DNA of 64,000 nucleotides from Fictibacillus arsenicus (GTDB lineage Bacteria > Bacillota > Bacilli > Bacillales > Fictibacillaceae): the NCBI RefSeq assembly GCF_001999465.1, contig NZ_MQMF01000002.1:868001-932000 (forward strand). Direction: 5' to 3'. Positions 16,593 through 24,747 of this stretch are shown here, one piece after another. Below the pieces are notes generated by a model that was not told the DNA's origin, made no database searches, and was given only the letters and a program-made list of their open reading frames with translations. The number at the start of each line of letters is the position of its first letter. The stretch's first letter is position 1. The translations under genes and the position numbers were made by a program.

Positions 16593-17843
16593 ATGAAAAA
16601 ACATTGGTTTAAGAAGTCAATGGTTACTTCAATGGTTGGAGCATTAGTACTTTCTGGTGCACTTGCAGGCTGCTCAAAGGATTCAAGCGATGGAAAAACT
16701 ACTTTAACAGTTTGGGGTATGGGAGAAGAAGCAAAATCCCTTCCTAAGATCGCAGAAGAATTTGAAAAAGAAAATCCAAAGATCGATGTAAAAGTGCAAG
16801 CTCTTCCTTGGGATCAAGCACACGATAAACTTTTAACAGCGGTTGCATCTAAAAAAGGACCAGACGTTCTTCAGATGGGAACAACATGGATACCTGAATT
16901 CGCTTCAGCAGGAGCTTTAAAAGATTTAACGCCTCACGTAGAAGATTATCCTGAATTAGATCCGAAAAACTTCTTTGAAGGTTCTGTTGAAACGACTAAA
17001 TACGAAGATAAAATGGTTGGTGTACCTTGGTACGTTGACACACGTGTACTTTACTACCGTACAGATCTGCTTAAAGAAGCAGGCTTCAATGAAGCTCCAA
17101 AGACTTGGGATGAGCTGAAAGATGCTGCAGACAAGCTAGCTGACCGTGGCAAAGGAAAATACGGGATCTCAATTGATGCTAAGGAACAGAGTCTATCTTT
17201 CATGTTCGCTCGCCAAAACGGAGCTGAACTTTTAGGTGAAAACAACGAACCTAAATTCAACGAACCAAAGTTTGTTGAAGCAGTTGAATATTTGAACAGC
17301 TTTTATGAAAGCGGAGCTGCACCTAAGGAAGAGCTTGGCATGGATATCATCCAAGGCTTCCGTGGAGACGGTATTCTTCCAATGTTCATCAGCGGTCCAT
17401 GGATGATCAAGCTGATCAACGACCAAGCACCTGACTTAAAGGGAAAATGGTCAACAGCTGTACTTCCAGCTAAAGAAAACAATATCTCAGCATTAGGTGG
17501 TTCTAACCTTTCTGTGTTTGAACACACGAAGCACGAAAAAGAAGCATTGAAATTCGCAGCATTTATGAGTAAACCAGAAACACAGTTGAAGTGGATGGAA
17601 ATGACTAACTCTCTTCCAGCAGCTCAAAAGTCTTGGGAAGATGAGTCACTTACTAGCAACGAATATTACAAAGCATTCGGCGAGCAAATGGAAAACTCCC
17701 AGCCGATGCCTGTTATTAAACAATGGGAAGAAATCGCTCAAACGTACTTGAAGAGCTTTGAGAAAATCTATCGCGGCGGAGCAGACGTTCAAAAAGAAAT
17801 GGATGCTTTCGACAAGAAATCAGAAGAGATATTAAAGAAATAA
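16593..17843 (+). CDS. Sugar-binding lipoprotein of a CUT1 ABC importer
   Basis: A 416-residue extracellular solute-binding protein (MalE-like, family 1). A lipoprotein signal ends in the lipobox LAGC near residue 27. The mature domain begins TLTVWGMGEEAKSLPKIAEEFEKENP and has ALPWDQAHDKLLTAVASKKGPDV and the FAAFMSKPETQLKW C-terminal pattern of oligosaccharide binders. GGGGGAA precedes the ATG. It would capture sophoro-oligosaccharides released by the GH144 enzyme, by analogy with the Listeria lin1841-type protein. A terminator hairpin separates it from the permease genes, so it should be made in excess over them. Confidence 0.87.
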   Translation: MKKHWFKKSMVTSMVGALVLSGALAGCSKDSSDGKTTLTVWGMGEEAKSLPKIAEEFEKENPKIDVKVQALPWDQAHDKLLTAVASKKGPDVLQMGTTWIPEFASAGALKDLTPHVEDYPELDPKNFFEGSVETTKYEDKMVGVPWYVDTRVLYYRTDLLKEAGFNEAPKTWDELKDAADKLADRGKGKYGISIDAKEQSLSFMFARQNGAELLGENNEPKFNEPKFVEAVEYLNSFYESGAAPKEELGMDIIQGFRGDGILPMFISGPWMIKLINDQAPDLKGKWSTAVLPAKENNISALGGSNLSVFEHTKHEKEALKFAAFMSKPETQLKWMEMTNSLPAAQKSWEDESLTSNEYYKAFGEQMENSQPMPVIKQWEEIAQTYLKSFEKIYRGGADVQKEMDAFDKKSEEILKK

Positions 17844-17862
17844 GTCCGGTTTAATATAGGTA

Positions 17863-17893
17863 TAACGAGCAGCTAACCCTGCTCGTTACCTTT
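17863..17893 (+). terminator. Leaky terminator between binding protein and permeases
   Basis: TAACGAGCAG pairs with CTGCTCGTTA around a 6-nt loop, followed by ACCTTTTTATT. It sits inside the operon, a common device in which partial read-through sets a high ratio of binding protein to membrane subunits. Confidence 0.75.
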
Positions 17894-17933
17894 TTATTGT
17901 TAGACTTGGGGAACTTTGAAGGATGTGAAAAAC

Positions 17934-18818
17934 ATGAAAAGCTATTCAAAAACAACTCCTTATCTCTTTATAGGACCGGCTCTGATATTATTGGCCTTAT
18001 TTTCTCTATTCCCAATTGTTGTTGCTTTGGTGATTAGTTTTACCGATATCGACCTAGCTGGTTTAGCTGATTATTCGAACATCAGCTTTATAGGAATTGA
18101 AAATTATTTAAATATATTTAAAGATCCGATCTTCTTAAAATCGATCGGCAACACCATCTTTTATGTAGTGTTCGGTGTTCCGCTTGTAATCGCATGTTCA
18201 CTTGGAATTGCACTATTGATCAACTTTGGTACTGCACGTATTTTCAAAGCTTTTCGACTCGTTTTTTATATGCCTTCAATTACGAACGTAGTCGCTGTAG
18301 CTGTTGTTTGGACTTATCTTTATAACCCGCAATTCGGACTGTTTAACTATTTGCTTGGGCTTGTCGGCATTCCGGCGATTCCTTGGCTGCAAGATCCAAC
18401 GATCGCAAAAGGTTCATTGATCGCCTTAGCTGTTTGGCGCGCAATCGGTGTTAATATGATTATCTTCCTCGCTGCATTGCAAGGAATTCCAAAAACGTAT
18501 TATGAAGCCGCACAGCTTGATGGTGCGAACAATTGGAAACAGCTTACGAAAATTACGATTCCATTGCTTCGGTATGCGATCTTTTTCGTATCGATCACGA
18601 CGATGATCGGCTGGATTCAATTTTTCGAAGAACCATTTGTTATGACAAAAGGCGGACCATTAGACAGTACGACTTCAGTTGCACTATTTATTTACCGCAA
18701 CGGATTCCAGCTAAGCAACTTCGGTTATGCTGCTGCCGGATCATTTGTCTTATTTATCGCAATTATCATCATTACAATGATTCAGTTCAGATTGCAAAAG
18801 AAAGATACCGACTTTTAA
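17934..18818 (+). CDS. CUT1 ABC importer permease, MalF-like
   Basis: A ~294-residue permease with six membrane helices. The cytoplasmic EAA loop is EAAQLDGANNWKQLTKITIPLL (about residues 190-211). I take the ATG at 17934, ten bases after AAGGA; an in-frame TTG at 17916 would add six residues. The first helix region (PYLFIGPALILLALFSLFPI) and the WTYLYNPQFGLFNYLL block are typical of MalF/UgpA-type sugar permeases. It should pair with the MalG-like subunit 16 nt downstream. No ATPase is encoded in the island. Confidence 0.88.
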   Translation: MKSYSKTTPYLFIGPALILLALFSLFPIVVALVISFTDIDLAGLADYSNISFIGIENYLNIFKDPIFLKSIGNTIFYVVFGVPLVIACSLGIALLINFGTARIFKAFRLVFYMPSITNVVAVAVVWTYLYNPQFGLFNYLLGLVGIPAIPWLQDPTIAKGSLIALAVWRAIGVNMIIFLAALQGIPKTYYEAAQLDGANNWKQLTKITIPLLRYAIFFVSITTMIGWIQFFEEPFVMTKGGPLDSTTSVALFIYRNGFQLSNFGYAAAGSFVLFIAIIIITMIQFRLQKKDTDF

Positions 18819-18834
18819 GATGTGAGGTGAGAAC

Positions 18835-19677
18835 ATGAAAACAAAAGTATCTGATGCTAAAAAAGCTTACAAAATGCAGCAATGGATAGCCGGAATCGTT
18901 TTAACACTTGGCGGATTGCTAGTTGCCATTCCGTTTATCTGGATGATCCTTTCCGCTTTTAAACCTGAAAGTGAAGTCCTTCAGCTCACACCGACATTGT
19001 GGCCTGAAACGTTTACAGCGGAAAACTTCATCTATCTGTTTGAGAACATGAACTTTGGTGTTTATTTAAAAAATACAATTATCGTTGTCCTCTGTTCTTT
19101 CGTCGGACTTTTCTTTAACGCGATGGCTGGATATGCTTTTGCAAAGTATAAGTTCAAAGGCCGGGACAAGCTCTTCTATCTTGTGCTTGCGACAATGATG
19201 ATTCCTGGACAGGTTACGATGATCCCTGTTTACTTGATCCTCAACCAGATGGGGTTAACGAACACGATGACTGGTGTAGTGTTGCCCGGTTTAGTCGGCG
19301 CATTCAGCATCTTCTTGTTCAGACAGTTTATGTCCACGATTCCTGACGAGCTGCTTGAAGCTGCTCGATTAGATGGAGCGAGCGAATTCCGCGTGTTCAT
19401 GCAGCTTATCCTTCCGATCTCAAAGCCAATTATGGCGGTGCAGGGAATCCTGACCTTTATCGCTGGATGGAACAGCTTCTTATGGCCATTGATCATCGCG
19501 AACGATGAAAGCTTGTATACATTATCTGTAGGATTGAGTCTTTTAAAAGGACAATACGGCGGGAACTTTGCATTGCAGATGGCGGGTTCAACCTTCATGG
19601 TCGTGCCGATCGTAATCATCTTCATCATCTTCCAAAAGCACATTATCGAAGGCTATACCATTTCAGGTATGAAATAA
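18835..19677 (+). CDS. CUT1 ABC importer permease, MalG-like
   Basis: A 280-residue permease with six membrane helices and the EAA loop EAARLDGASEFRVFMQLILP near residue 178. It has the early ILSAFKPESEVL segment and the C-terminal YTISGMK ending typical of MalG/UgpE. A GTGAGGTGA ribosome site lies before the ATG. It ends the importer operon at a hairpin at 19681 and converges on the GH144 gene across repeat array B. Confidence 0.88.
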   Translation: MKTKVSDAKKAYKMQQWIAGIVLTLGGLLVAIPFIWMILSAFKPESEVLQLTPTLWPETFTAENFIYLFENMNFGVYLKNTIIVVLCSFVGLFFNAMAGYAFAKYKFKGRDKLFYLVLATMMIPGQVTMIPVYLILNQMGLTNTMTGVVLPGLVGAFSIFLFRQFMSTIPDELLEAARLDGASEFRVFMQLILPISKPIMAVQGILTFIAGWNSFLWPLIIANDESLYTLSVGLSLLKGQYGGNFALQMAGSTFMVVPIVIIFIIFQKHIIEGYTISGMK

Positions 19678-19680
19678 TAA

Positions 19681-19710
19681 GAAGGGCTGACTAATTTAAT
19701 GTCGCCCTTC
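19681..19710 (+). terminator. Terminator of the importer operon
   Basis: GAAGGGC-(T)-GAC pairs with GTC-GCCCTTC with one bulged T, then CTTTATAT. The T tract is weak. Confidence 0.55.
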
Positions 19711-19732
19711 CTTTATATATTGGACCTTTTAC

Positions 19733-19880
19733 CGGTACGTGTTCTTATATTTATTACACGTTCGCTCAGAATTTCCAACCTGCGCTCAGAATCTCTAACC
19801 TAGGCTCAAACGTAGTTGAGTTTCGCTCAAACTGGGCTAGCTACACTCAAAATGCCCCACTTTTTGCTCAACCGGGATCA
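19733..19880. repeat. Array B: degenerate 20-21-nt repeat with leader
   Basis: A leader of about 37 nt (from CGGTACGTGTTCTTATA to the first core) is followed by six units with core GCTCA(A/G)A. Cores begin near 19764, 19784, 19804, 19825, 19845 (as ACTCAA) and 19866, giving spacings of 20 or 21 nt. The leader and core recur almost exactly in array D at 42744. The array occupies most of the 307-nt gap between the convergent permease and GH144 genes. Confidence 0.75.
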
Positions 19881-19939
19881 ATTTCCTTTAACATTAGCAA
19901 AATGCATTCAACTCTTCGGCCGCTTCAAGAGATTTTAAA

Positions 19940-19976
19940 TAAAAAAGCACCCTCATCCACGCGGGATTCAGGTGCT
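19940..19976 (-). terminator. Terminator of the GH144 gene
   Basis: On the minus strand GCACC...ATCC pairs with GGAT...GGTGC around CGCGT, followed by TTTTTTATTT. It begins about 9 nt after the stop codon. Confidence 0.75.
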
Positions 19977-19984
19977 CACATTAT

Positions 19985-21337
19985 CTATTGAATTGAAAAT
20001 ACTTCTTTTTCAAGCAATTCTTCTGGCTTTTTACCGATTGGATCTTGGTGAAAGTAGTCACGGACCACGCCATCTTTTAAATAGTTGGCGATCGATACCA
20101 TGATCATCCCCTGATCCAGTGCAAGATACGCCTTTGCGATCTCACCCGTTTCGACGTTTACTGAATCGTAGAATCCATACGTACTGTAAGTGTCTAGCTC
20201 TTTTAATGCTTTGATGTTTTGACGAACTGCTTCTGGATCATAATCCAATGCGAGGAAAGAAGCATGAGCTGTTACTGTCGCGCCATCTTTGTATCCAGAC
20301 GTGCCGAGTGGCGTTGCTGCGAATTCACTGTATCCGTCAGGTGTTGCTGCCGGCGAGAATCCCCAAGCTGGATATCCTTTTTCTTCTGCAAATGCCTGCT
20401 GAAGCTCAACGTGACGTGCATTGTTCAATCCGAGAGCGTTCTTCCCTAGGTCTTTCTCTTTTAAAACGATTCCCGGCATAAGGCTTTCGAACATGCTTCC
20501 ACCCCAGCTCGGTACAAACTTTACTCCGTTGTATTCATAATGCCCTTCAAATACAGTAACTCCATCATAAACAGCATCATGTCCCTCTGGAATTTGAGCC
20601 TGCCAATCCCAGCTTGCCGGCATCGTACGGTACATCTTCCACCAGTGCTCACTTGGAACATCACCTTTTCCGATCGAGATATAGCTCGCGACACGCGGTT
20701 CAGTATTGAACAATCCGTAATGATGATCCGTCAGCTTACCTTGAGCAACATCATATCCACCGCGGAACTGACCAACTTCAGAATCGTACAAAGTCGTGTA
20801 ATTCATGTTCTCAACCAGCTTGCTCGTTTGAGGATTAAGTTCATCGTAGGCTTGTCCGACAACAATTAATCCAGCAGACAGCCAGCCGTTATCTACTTGA
20901 GAGATAAATTGCCCCCAGTCTGTTTTTAGCGATCCATCCTTCGTGTTGTACCAGTTATAAAATAATCCATTCCATTTTTCTAGTTTTTCAAGTGTATTCA
21001 GCGTTATTTGAATTCTTTTTACTGCCTCATCCTTCGTGATAATTCCTAGCTGCTGAGCAGAAACCGTACTCATCATGTACATCCCGATGTTTGTTGGAGA
21101 TGTGTGAGTCGCATCCTTCTTACCATCTGCTGTATAACGTGTTTCGTCATACGTCATTCCTGTAACCGGATCTGTATGGTCCTGATAAAATTTATACGTT
21201 TTCTTTGCAATCGCTTTCAATTCAACCTGAAAAGCAAGGTCTTCTCCGAGATCAGCCGCTGTAGCTTTCGGTGTAACAAACAAGTTCGCAAAAAGACTAA
21301 ACATTAAAAGAAAGCATATTACCTTTGCTGGTTTCAT
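19985..21337 (-). CDS. Secreted GH144-type endo-beta-1,2-glucanase (predicted)
   Basis: A 450-residue protein with an export signal (about residues 1-28, ending TPKATAA). The mature (alpha/alpha)6-barrel-like region has the pattern of the Glycoamylase domain (PF10091) that defines GH144: YDETRY near the start, SPTNIGMYMMSTVSA, QVDNGWLSAGLI, PSWGGSMFESLMP and WGFSPAATPDGYSE. Characterised GH144 enzymes are endo-beta-1,2-glucanases releasing sophoro-oligosaccharides. It is single-cistron, with operator O3 upstream. Its extracellular location fits feeding the importer. Other PF10091 proteins have different activities, so the substrate call rests on the motif set plus the phosphorylase next door. 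Confidence 0.75.
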   Translation of the reverse strand: MKPAKVICFLLMFSLFANLFVTPKATAADLGEDLAFQVELKAIAKKTYKFYQDHTDPVTGMTYDETRYTADGKKDATHTSPTNIGMYMMSTVSAQQLGIITKDEAVKRIQITLNTLEKLEKWNGLFYNWYNTKDGSLKTDWGQFISQVDNGWLSAGLIVVGQAYDELNPQTSKLVENMNYTTLYDSEVGQFRGGYDVAQGKLTDHHYGLFNTEPRVASYISIGKGDVPSEHWWKMYRTMPASWDWQAQIPEGHDAVYDGVTVFEGHYEYNGVKFVPSWGGSMFESLMPGIVLKEKDLGKNALGLNNARHVELQQAFAEEKGYPAWGFSPAATPDGYSEFAATPLGTSGYKDGATVTAHASFLALDYDPEAVRQNIKALKELDTYSTYGFYDSVNVETGEIAKAYLALDQGMIMVSIANYLKDGVVRDYFHQDPIGKKPEELLEKEVFSIQ

Positions 21338-21376
21338 AAAATGCTGCCCCTTTCAGTTTTAAAATCATCGTCAATC

Positions 21377-21386
21377 GAAACGTTTC
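21377..21386. promoter_or_regulatory. LacI operator O3 (GAAACGTTTC) upstream of GH144
   Basis: Same core in the context CAATCGAAACGTTTCACC, 40 nt before the GH144 start. This ties the secreted enzyme to the regulator 11 kb away. The promoter boxes themselves are weak here (a TAAAAT just upstream). Confidence 0.7.
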
Positions 21387-21595
21387 ACCAACATTTTAAC
21401 ATTTACAAAGAAAGAACATAAGTACATTTCACAAGATTCGGTCATATGGTTTATATGAATCTCGCAATTACAGGTAAAAGGGATTATTAAAATGAAAATA
21501 TAAGGAAAATCTTAAGTTAAGCTTTCATAAGGAAAATAAAGGATGAGAGTCTTTTTTATAGAAGAGAATAGCAGACCTTTGAAAGGAGTTTTTTT

Positions 21596-22075
21596 ATGAA
21601 CGGTAATATACTTCAAGATAGAATATGCATTCAACAATTAGAAGAATTAAAGTTAGTTGGCTTTCGAGTTCTTTGTGATGCTGATCAATACATAAATGAG
21701 ATTCTAAAAGCATCTCTCTCATTAAAAGATCGGATAATGGACATTAAACACGTCATCTCACCTGATCAGCAAATCGGAGCTTTTATGGTGGATGCCGATT
21801 CTGAAAATGAAGATGGTTATTGGGTTTGCGTTCAAGTCGATAAATATGAGGACATTCCGAAAGACATGACCTCTCTCACTGTTCCGCAGCAAACATATGC
21901 AATGATCACGCATGAAGGATCTAACCATGACATCAGAAAAAGTTATGAAAAACTTCATGAATGGATTATGAAAAATAACTACACAAGGTCACTTAACAAA
22001 TGGCATATCGAACGGTTTCTTGATTATAAGAACAAAGATCAGCTAAAGGTTCAGCTCTTCGATACGATATTATAA
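21596..22075 (+). CDS. GyrI-like / effector-binding-domain protein
   Basis: A 159-residue stand-alone effector-binding domain of the GyrI/BmrR C-terminal type: LEELKLVGFRVLCDAD at the start, GAFMVDADSENEDGYWVCVQV in the middle, and TVPQQTYAMITHEGSNHDIRKSYEKLHEWI near the end. No DNA-binding domain is present. These domains bind hydrophobic or cationic small molecules; some protect gyrase. GAAAGGAG precedes the ATG. It heads a small plus-strand group with an alpha/beta hydrolase and a DinB protein. Confidence 0.75.
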   Translation: MNGNILQDRICIQQLEELKLVGFRVLCDADQYINEILKASLSLKDRIMDIKHVISPDQQIGAFMVDADSENEDGYWVCVQVDKYEDIPKDMTSLTVPQQTYAMITHEGSNHDIRKSYEKLHEWIMKNNYTRSLNKWHIERFLDYKNKDQLKVQLFDTIL

Positions 22076-22112
22076 TTAATATTTTTTTAACGAATGGGGG
22101 CAAAAGACAGGA

Positions 22113-22754
22113 ATGAATGTACGTGAAGGAATTGTAAAAGGCTACAAAGAAATGAAAGTTCCCTATGCGTTTTTAAATAAGACTGAAAACCCAAAAGGAC
22201 TGGCAATCATTCTTCCAGGCATGGGCTATACCGTTAAATCACCTATACTCCACTTCGCCACAGGAGCATATTTAAATAGGGGTTATAACGTCCTGCATAT
22301 AAACTATGAGTACCACACAGATCTGTATGACCATTTTACATATGAAGATTTAAAAAGTGCATTAGCAACAGATGTGATGACAGTGCTACATGAAACTTTA
22401 CGTGATGCAGATTTTAAATCTTATTACCTTGTAGGTAAATCCTTTGGATGTTTGGCGATGCCAGAAGCTTTAAATTTTCACTCTTTGCAAAACGCTAAAA
22501 CGGTTTGGTTAACACCACATTTGAAAGAGAAAAACATTTTCGAGACAATGTTAAACAGTCAAAACAAGGGATTATGTATGATCGGAGACAAGGATTCTTT
22601 CTACAATCAAGAAAGCTTAGAACAATTACAGACGAATAAAAACATAAATTACTTTATTCCCCCGGAGGCGAATCATGCTTTAGAGATAGACGGTCAAACA
22701 CTCGATTCGATTGACTTAGTAAAAAGAGTTGTAAAAATGATCAATGAATTTTAA
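22113..22754 (+). CDS. Alpha/beta hydrolase
   Basis: A 213-residue cytosolic alpha/beta hydrolase. The nucleophile elbow is GKSFGC and the likely catalytic His is in EANHALEI near the C-terminus. An early LAIILPGMGYT supplies the oxyanion loop. The protein is short for the fold, as in the small YqiA/KynB-like hydrolases. It lies 37 nt after the GyrI-like gene and 17 nt before a DinB gene. Substrate unknown. Confidence 0.75.
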   Translation: MNVREGIVKGYKEMKVPYAFLNKTENPKGLAIILPGMGYTVKSPILHFATGAYLNRGYNVLHINYEYHTDLYDHFTYEDLKSALATDVMTVLHETLRDADFKSYYLVGKSFGCLAMPEALNFHSLQNAKTVWLTPHLKEKNIFETMLNSQNKGLCMIGDKDSFYNQESLEQLQTNKNINYFIPPEANHALEIDGQTLDSIDLVKRVVKMINEF

Positions 22755-22771
22755 TAGAAAGGACACCTTCT

Positions 22772-23290
22772 ATGAATTTCAAAATCAATGAAGCTATTGA
22801 GCTATTGGAACGTACACCTGAAACGCTCTCTTCTCTTTTAACTGGCCTTTCTCCTGATTGGTTAACTTGCAATGAAGGCAGTGGCACATGGAATACCCTC
22901 GAGGTTGTAGCTCACCTTATTGAAGGTGAAAAGGTGAACTGGATTCCGCGTATGAATATGATTCTGACAAAAGGCGAGGACTATACCTTTCCACCCTTTG
23001 ATCGTTTTGCGCATTTATCTAAAAGTGAAAAGAACATAGAGCAGCTATTGATGGAGTTTAAACAATGCCGTGAAGAAAGTCTTATAAAACTGAGAAATCA
23101 GCTTAGCAGCGTGACAGATTTTGAACAAACGGCCAGGCACCCAGAATTCGGACCTGTTAGATTAAGAGAATTACTCTCGACTTGGGCCGTTCATGACTTA
23201 ACGCACATCTCCCAGATTACAAGAATTATGGCAAAACGTTATAAAGAAGACGTTGGGCCGTGGCAAGCTTATTTAAGTATTTTGAAGTAA
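22772..23290 (+). CDS. DinB/DfsB family protein
   Basis: A 172-residue four-helix-bundle protein of the DinB superfamily. Metal-ligand His candidates occur in VVAHLIEGEKVNW and TWAVHDLTHISQITRIM, which match the spacing of the family's three-His site. Members include bacillithiol- or mycothiol-dependent enzymes, and many have no known reaction. GAAAGGACA precedes the ATG. A clear terminator follows. Confidence 0.8.
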   Translation: MNFKINEAIELLERTPETLSSLLTGLSPDWLTCNEGSGTWNTLEVVAHLIEGEKVNWIPRMNMILTKGEDYTFPPFDRFAHLSKSEKNIEQLLMEFKQCREESLIKLRNQLSSVTDFEQTARHPEFGPVRLRELLSTWAVHDLTHISQITRIMAKRYKEDVGPWQAYLSILK

Positions 23291-23291
23291 G

Positions 23292-23320
23292 AAAAACGCT
23301 GTCCATGTGGCAGCGTTTTT
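23292..23320 (+). terminator. Terminator of the DinB gene
   Basis: AAAAACGCTG pairs with CAGCGTTTTT around a 9-nt loop, immediately after the stop codon, with a T tail. Confidence 0.85.
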
Positions 23321-23396
23321 TATAACCCAAAAGGCATGAGTCATTTTTTTATTGAGATAGCCTGTTTTTGTCGAAATTTCTATAAATAAATTTATG

Positions 23397-23490
23397 TGTG
23401 GAATTATTAGCTCTATCCGTGGAATTAATTCGATTTACCGTGGAATTAATTCAATTTACCCTGTAATAATTTTAATTTGTCCTGTAAAAA
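23397..23490. repeat. Array C: degenerate 21-nt repeat in a convergent gap
   Basis: Units with core CCGTGGAATTAATT or CCTGTAATAATT start near 23397, 23417, 23438, 23459 and 23480, spaced 20-21 nt. The two central units are nearly identical. The array lies in the 336-nt gap between the convergent DinB and VOC genes, which also contains a terminator at each end and about 90 nt of otherwise featureless sequence. Confidence 0.7.
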
Positions 23491-23584
23491 ACTTTTTCCA
23501 TTCAAATCTGTCTTTTTACTAGACACAATTACGTGTTATGTCTTTTCCTCAAAGACAGCACCACTACTTACAAGTCTTGTTTAC

Positions 23585-23621
23585 AAAAAAGAGGATGACT
23601 CCAGCCGGAATCATCCTTTTT
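23585..23621 (-). terminator. Terminator of the VOC gene
   Basis: AAAAAAGAGGATGA pairs with TCATCCTTTTTT around a loop of about 12 nt. On the minus strand it follows the stop at 23627 directly. Confidence 0.75.
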
Positions 23622-23626
23622 TCTGC

Positions 23627-24118
23627 CTAATAAGCACCATCCGAATAGGTCAGCTCATAGCTATGGCTATAGATCTCAACTAAGTTGCCGAAAGGATCTT
23701 CACAATACACCATCCGATACGGTTTTTCTCCTGGATAGTATTCGCGGATCGGCATTCGTTGCTTTCCGCCATGCGCAACGATTTTTTCTACAAGTCCTTC
23801 AACATCTGGATCCTGCACGCAATAATGGAAGATTCCTGTTTTCCAATATTCAAAGTTATTCTCAGGCTTTTCATTGTTTTCAAATTCAAACAACTCAATT
23901 CCGATCTTATCGGATGTCGCCATGTGGGCGATTCGAAACTTCTTCCAGCCGGGACCGAATACGTCCGTACACATTTCACCGATCGGACTGTCATCTTCTT
24001 CTACTATGGTCGGCTGCATAATTGTATACCAGCCCATTACATCTTCATAAAATTTCACTGCTTTTTCTACATCAGGTACTGATAGTCCGATATGGGAAAA
24101 AGAACGCGGGTATCTCAT
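23627..24118 (-). CDS. VOC family protein (lactoylglutathione lyase-like)
   Basis: A 163-residue VOC protein. It begins RSFSHIGLSVPDVEKAVKFYEDVMGW, with the first metal-ligand His of the glyoxalase pattern. FHYCVQDPDVEGLVEKIVAHGG follows, and the end is YCEDPFGNLVEIYSHSYE with a terminal Glu ligand. The ATG at 24118 has AAGGAG seven bases upstream; the longer reading to 24160 is rejected. The metal site looks intact, so it may be an active lyase, dioxygenase or isomerase. Substrate unknown. Confidence 0.8.
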   Translation of the reverse strand: MRYPRSFSHIGLSVPDVEKAVKFYEDVMGWYTIMQPTIVEEDDSPIGEMCTDVFGPGWKKFRIAHMATSDKIGIELFEFENNEKPENNFEYWKTGIFHYCVQDPDVEGLVEKIVAHGGKQRMPIREYYPGEKPYRMVYCEDPFGNLVEIYSHSYELTYSDGAY

Positions 24119-24260
24119 CTTATCTCTCCTTTTATGGCTAGTCTGTAAAACAGTCTTCACCTCAGACAGGCTTATTAACCCTCTTTAAGACATGTTCCCT
24201 ATGATAAAATAAGAATAAACAACCATTAAAGAAATCAGCCTTATTATAGGAGGAAACGCG

Positions 24261-24584
24261 ATGTCTGAACTAATAACAATGGCGCTCTACCAGCCACATG
24301 AGGGAAAAGAAGAACAGCTGAATGAAGTCTTAAAGAACCATATTAAAACGCTAGAAGCAGAAAAGCTTATTACTCAGCGTGAACCTATCCGTGCTATAGC
24401 ATCTGATGGCACAGTCATTGAGATTTTTGAGTGGAGATCTGAGCATGCGAAAGATGCTGCTCACGAATCCCGAAACGTAATGAAGGTTTGGAATGAAATT
24501 ATGGAAATTGCAGAAATCAAAAGCCTCTCGTCGTTAGTTGAAGCGAATCATCCGTTTCCTAACTTTGCTCTATACTCTGTATAA
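24261..24584 (+). CDS. ABM-like dimeric alpha/beta-barrel protein
   Basis: A 107-residue protein with the ferredoxin-like pattern of antibiotic-biosynthesis-monooxygenase (ABM) proteins: MALYQPHEGKEEQLNEVLKNHIKTLEAEKLI, then EIFEWRSEHAKDAAHESRNVMKVWNEI. AGGAGGAAACGCG precedes the ATG. It diverges from the VOC gene. No cofactor motif is expected in this fold; function unknown. Confidence 0.6.
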   Translation: MSELITMALYQPHEGKEEQLNEVLKNHIKTLEAEKLITQREPIRAIASDGTVIEIFEWRSEHAKDAAHESRNVMKVWNEIMEIAEIKSLSSLVEANHPFPNFALYSV

Positions 24585-24704
24585 AGAAGAAAAAGGAGAC
24601 CTTTCTCGAGAACATCCTAATTCTAAGATGTAAGTTATCTAAAATTCCTGATAAGGTGCAAATCAAGGGTCTATATTTTTTTATATTGTAAAAATAAAAA
24701 AATT

Positions 24705-24747
24705 GGGGCTGCCAAAAGTAAGTTTACCTTACTTTTGGGACAGCCCC
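24705..24747 (-). terminator. Long hairpin terminator between convergent genes
   Basis: GGGGCTG-CCAAAAGTAAG pairs with CTTACTTTTGG-CAGCCCC (two unpaired bases), about 17 bp in all. The minus-strand side follows the lipoprotein stop. A similar hairpin appears at 51884-51931. Confidence 0.8.

Noticed and set aside
19733-19880. CRISPR array
   Set aside because: Units of 20-21 nt with only a 6-8 nt conserved core and no unique spacers of constant length; no cas genes in the window.
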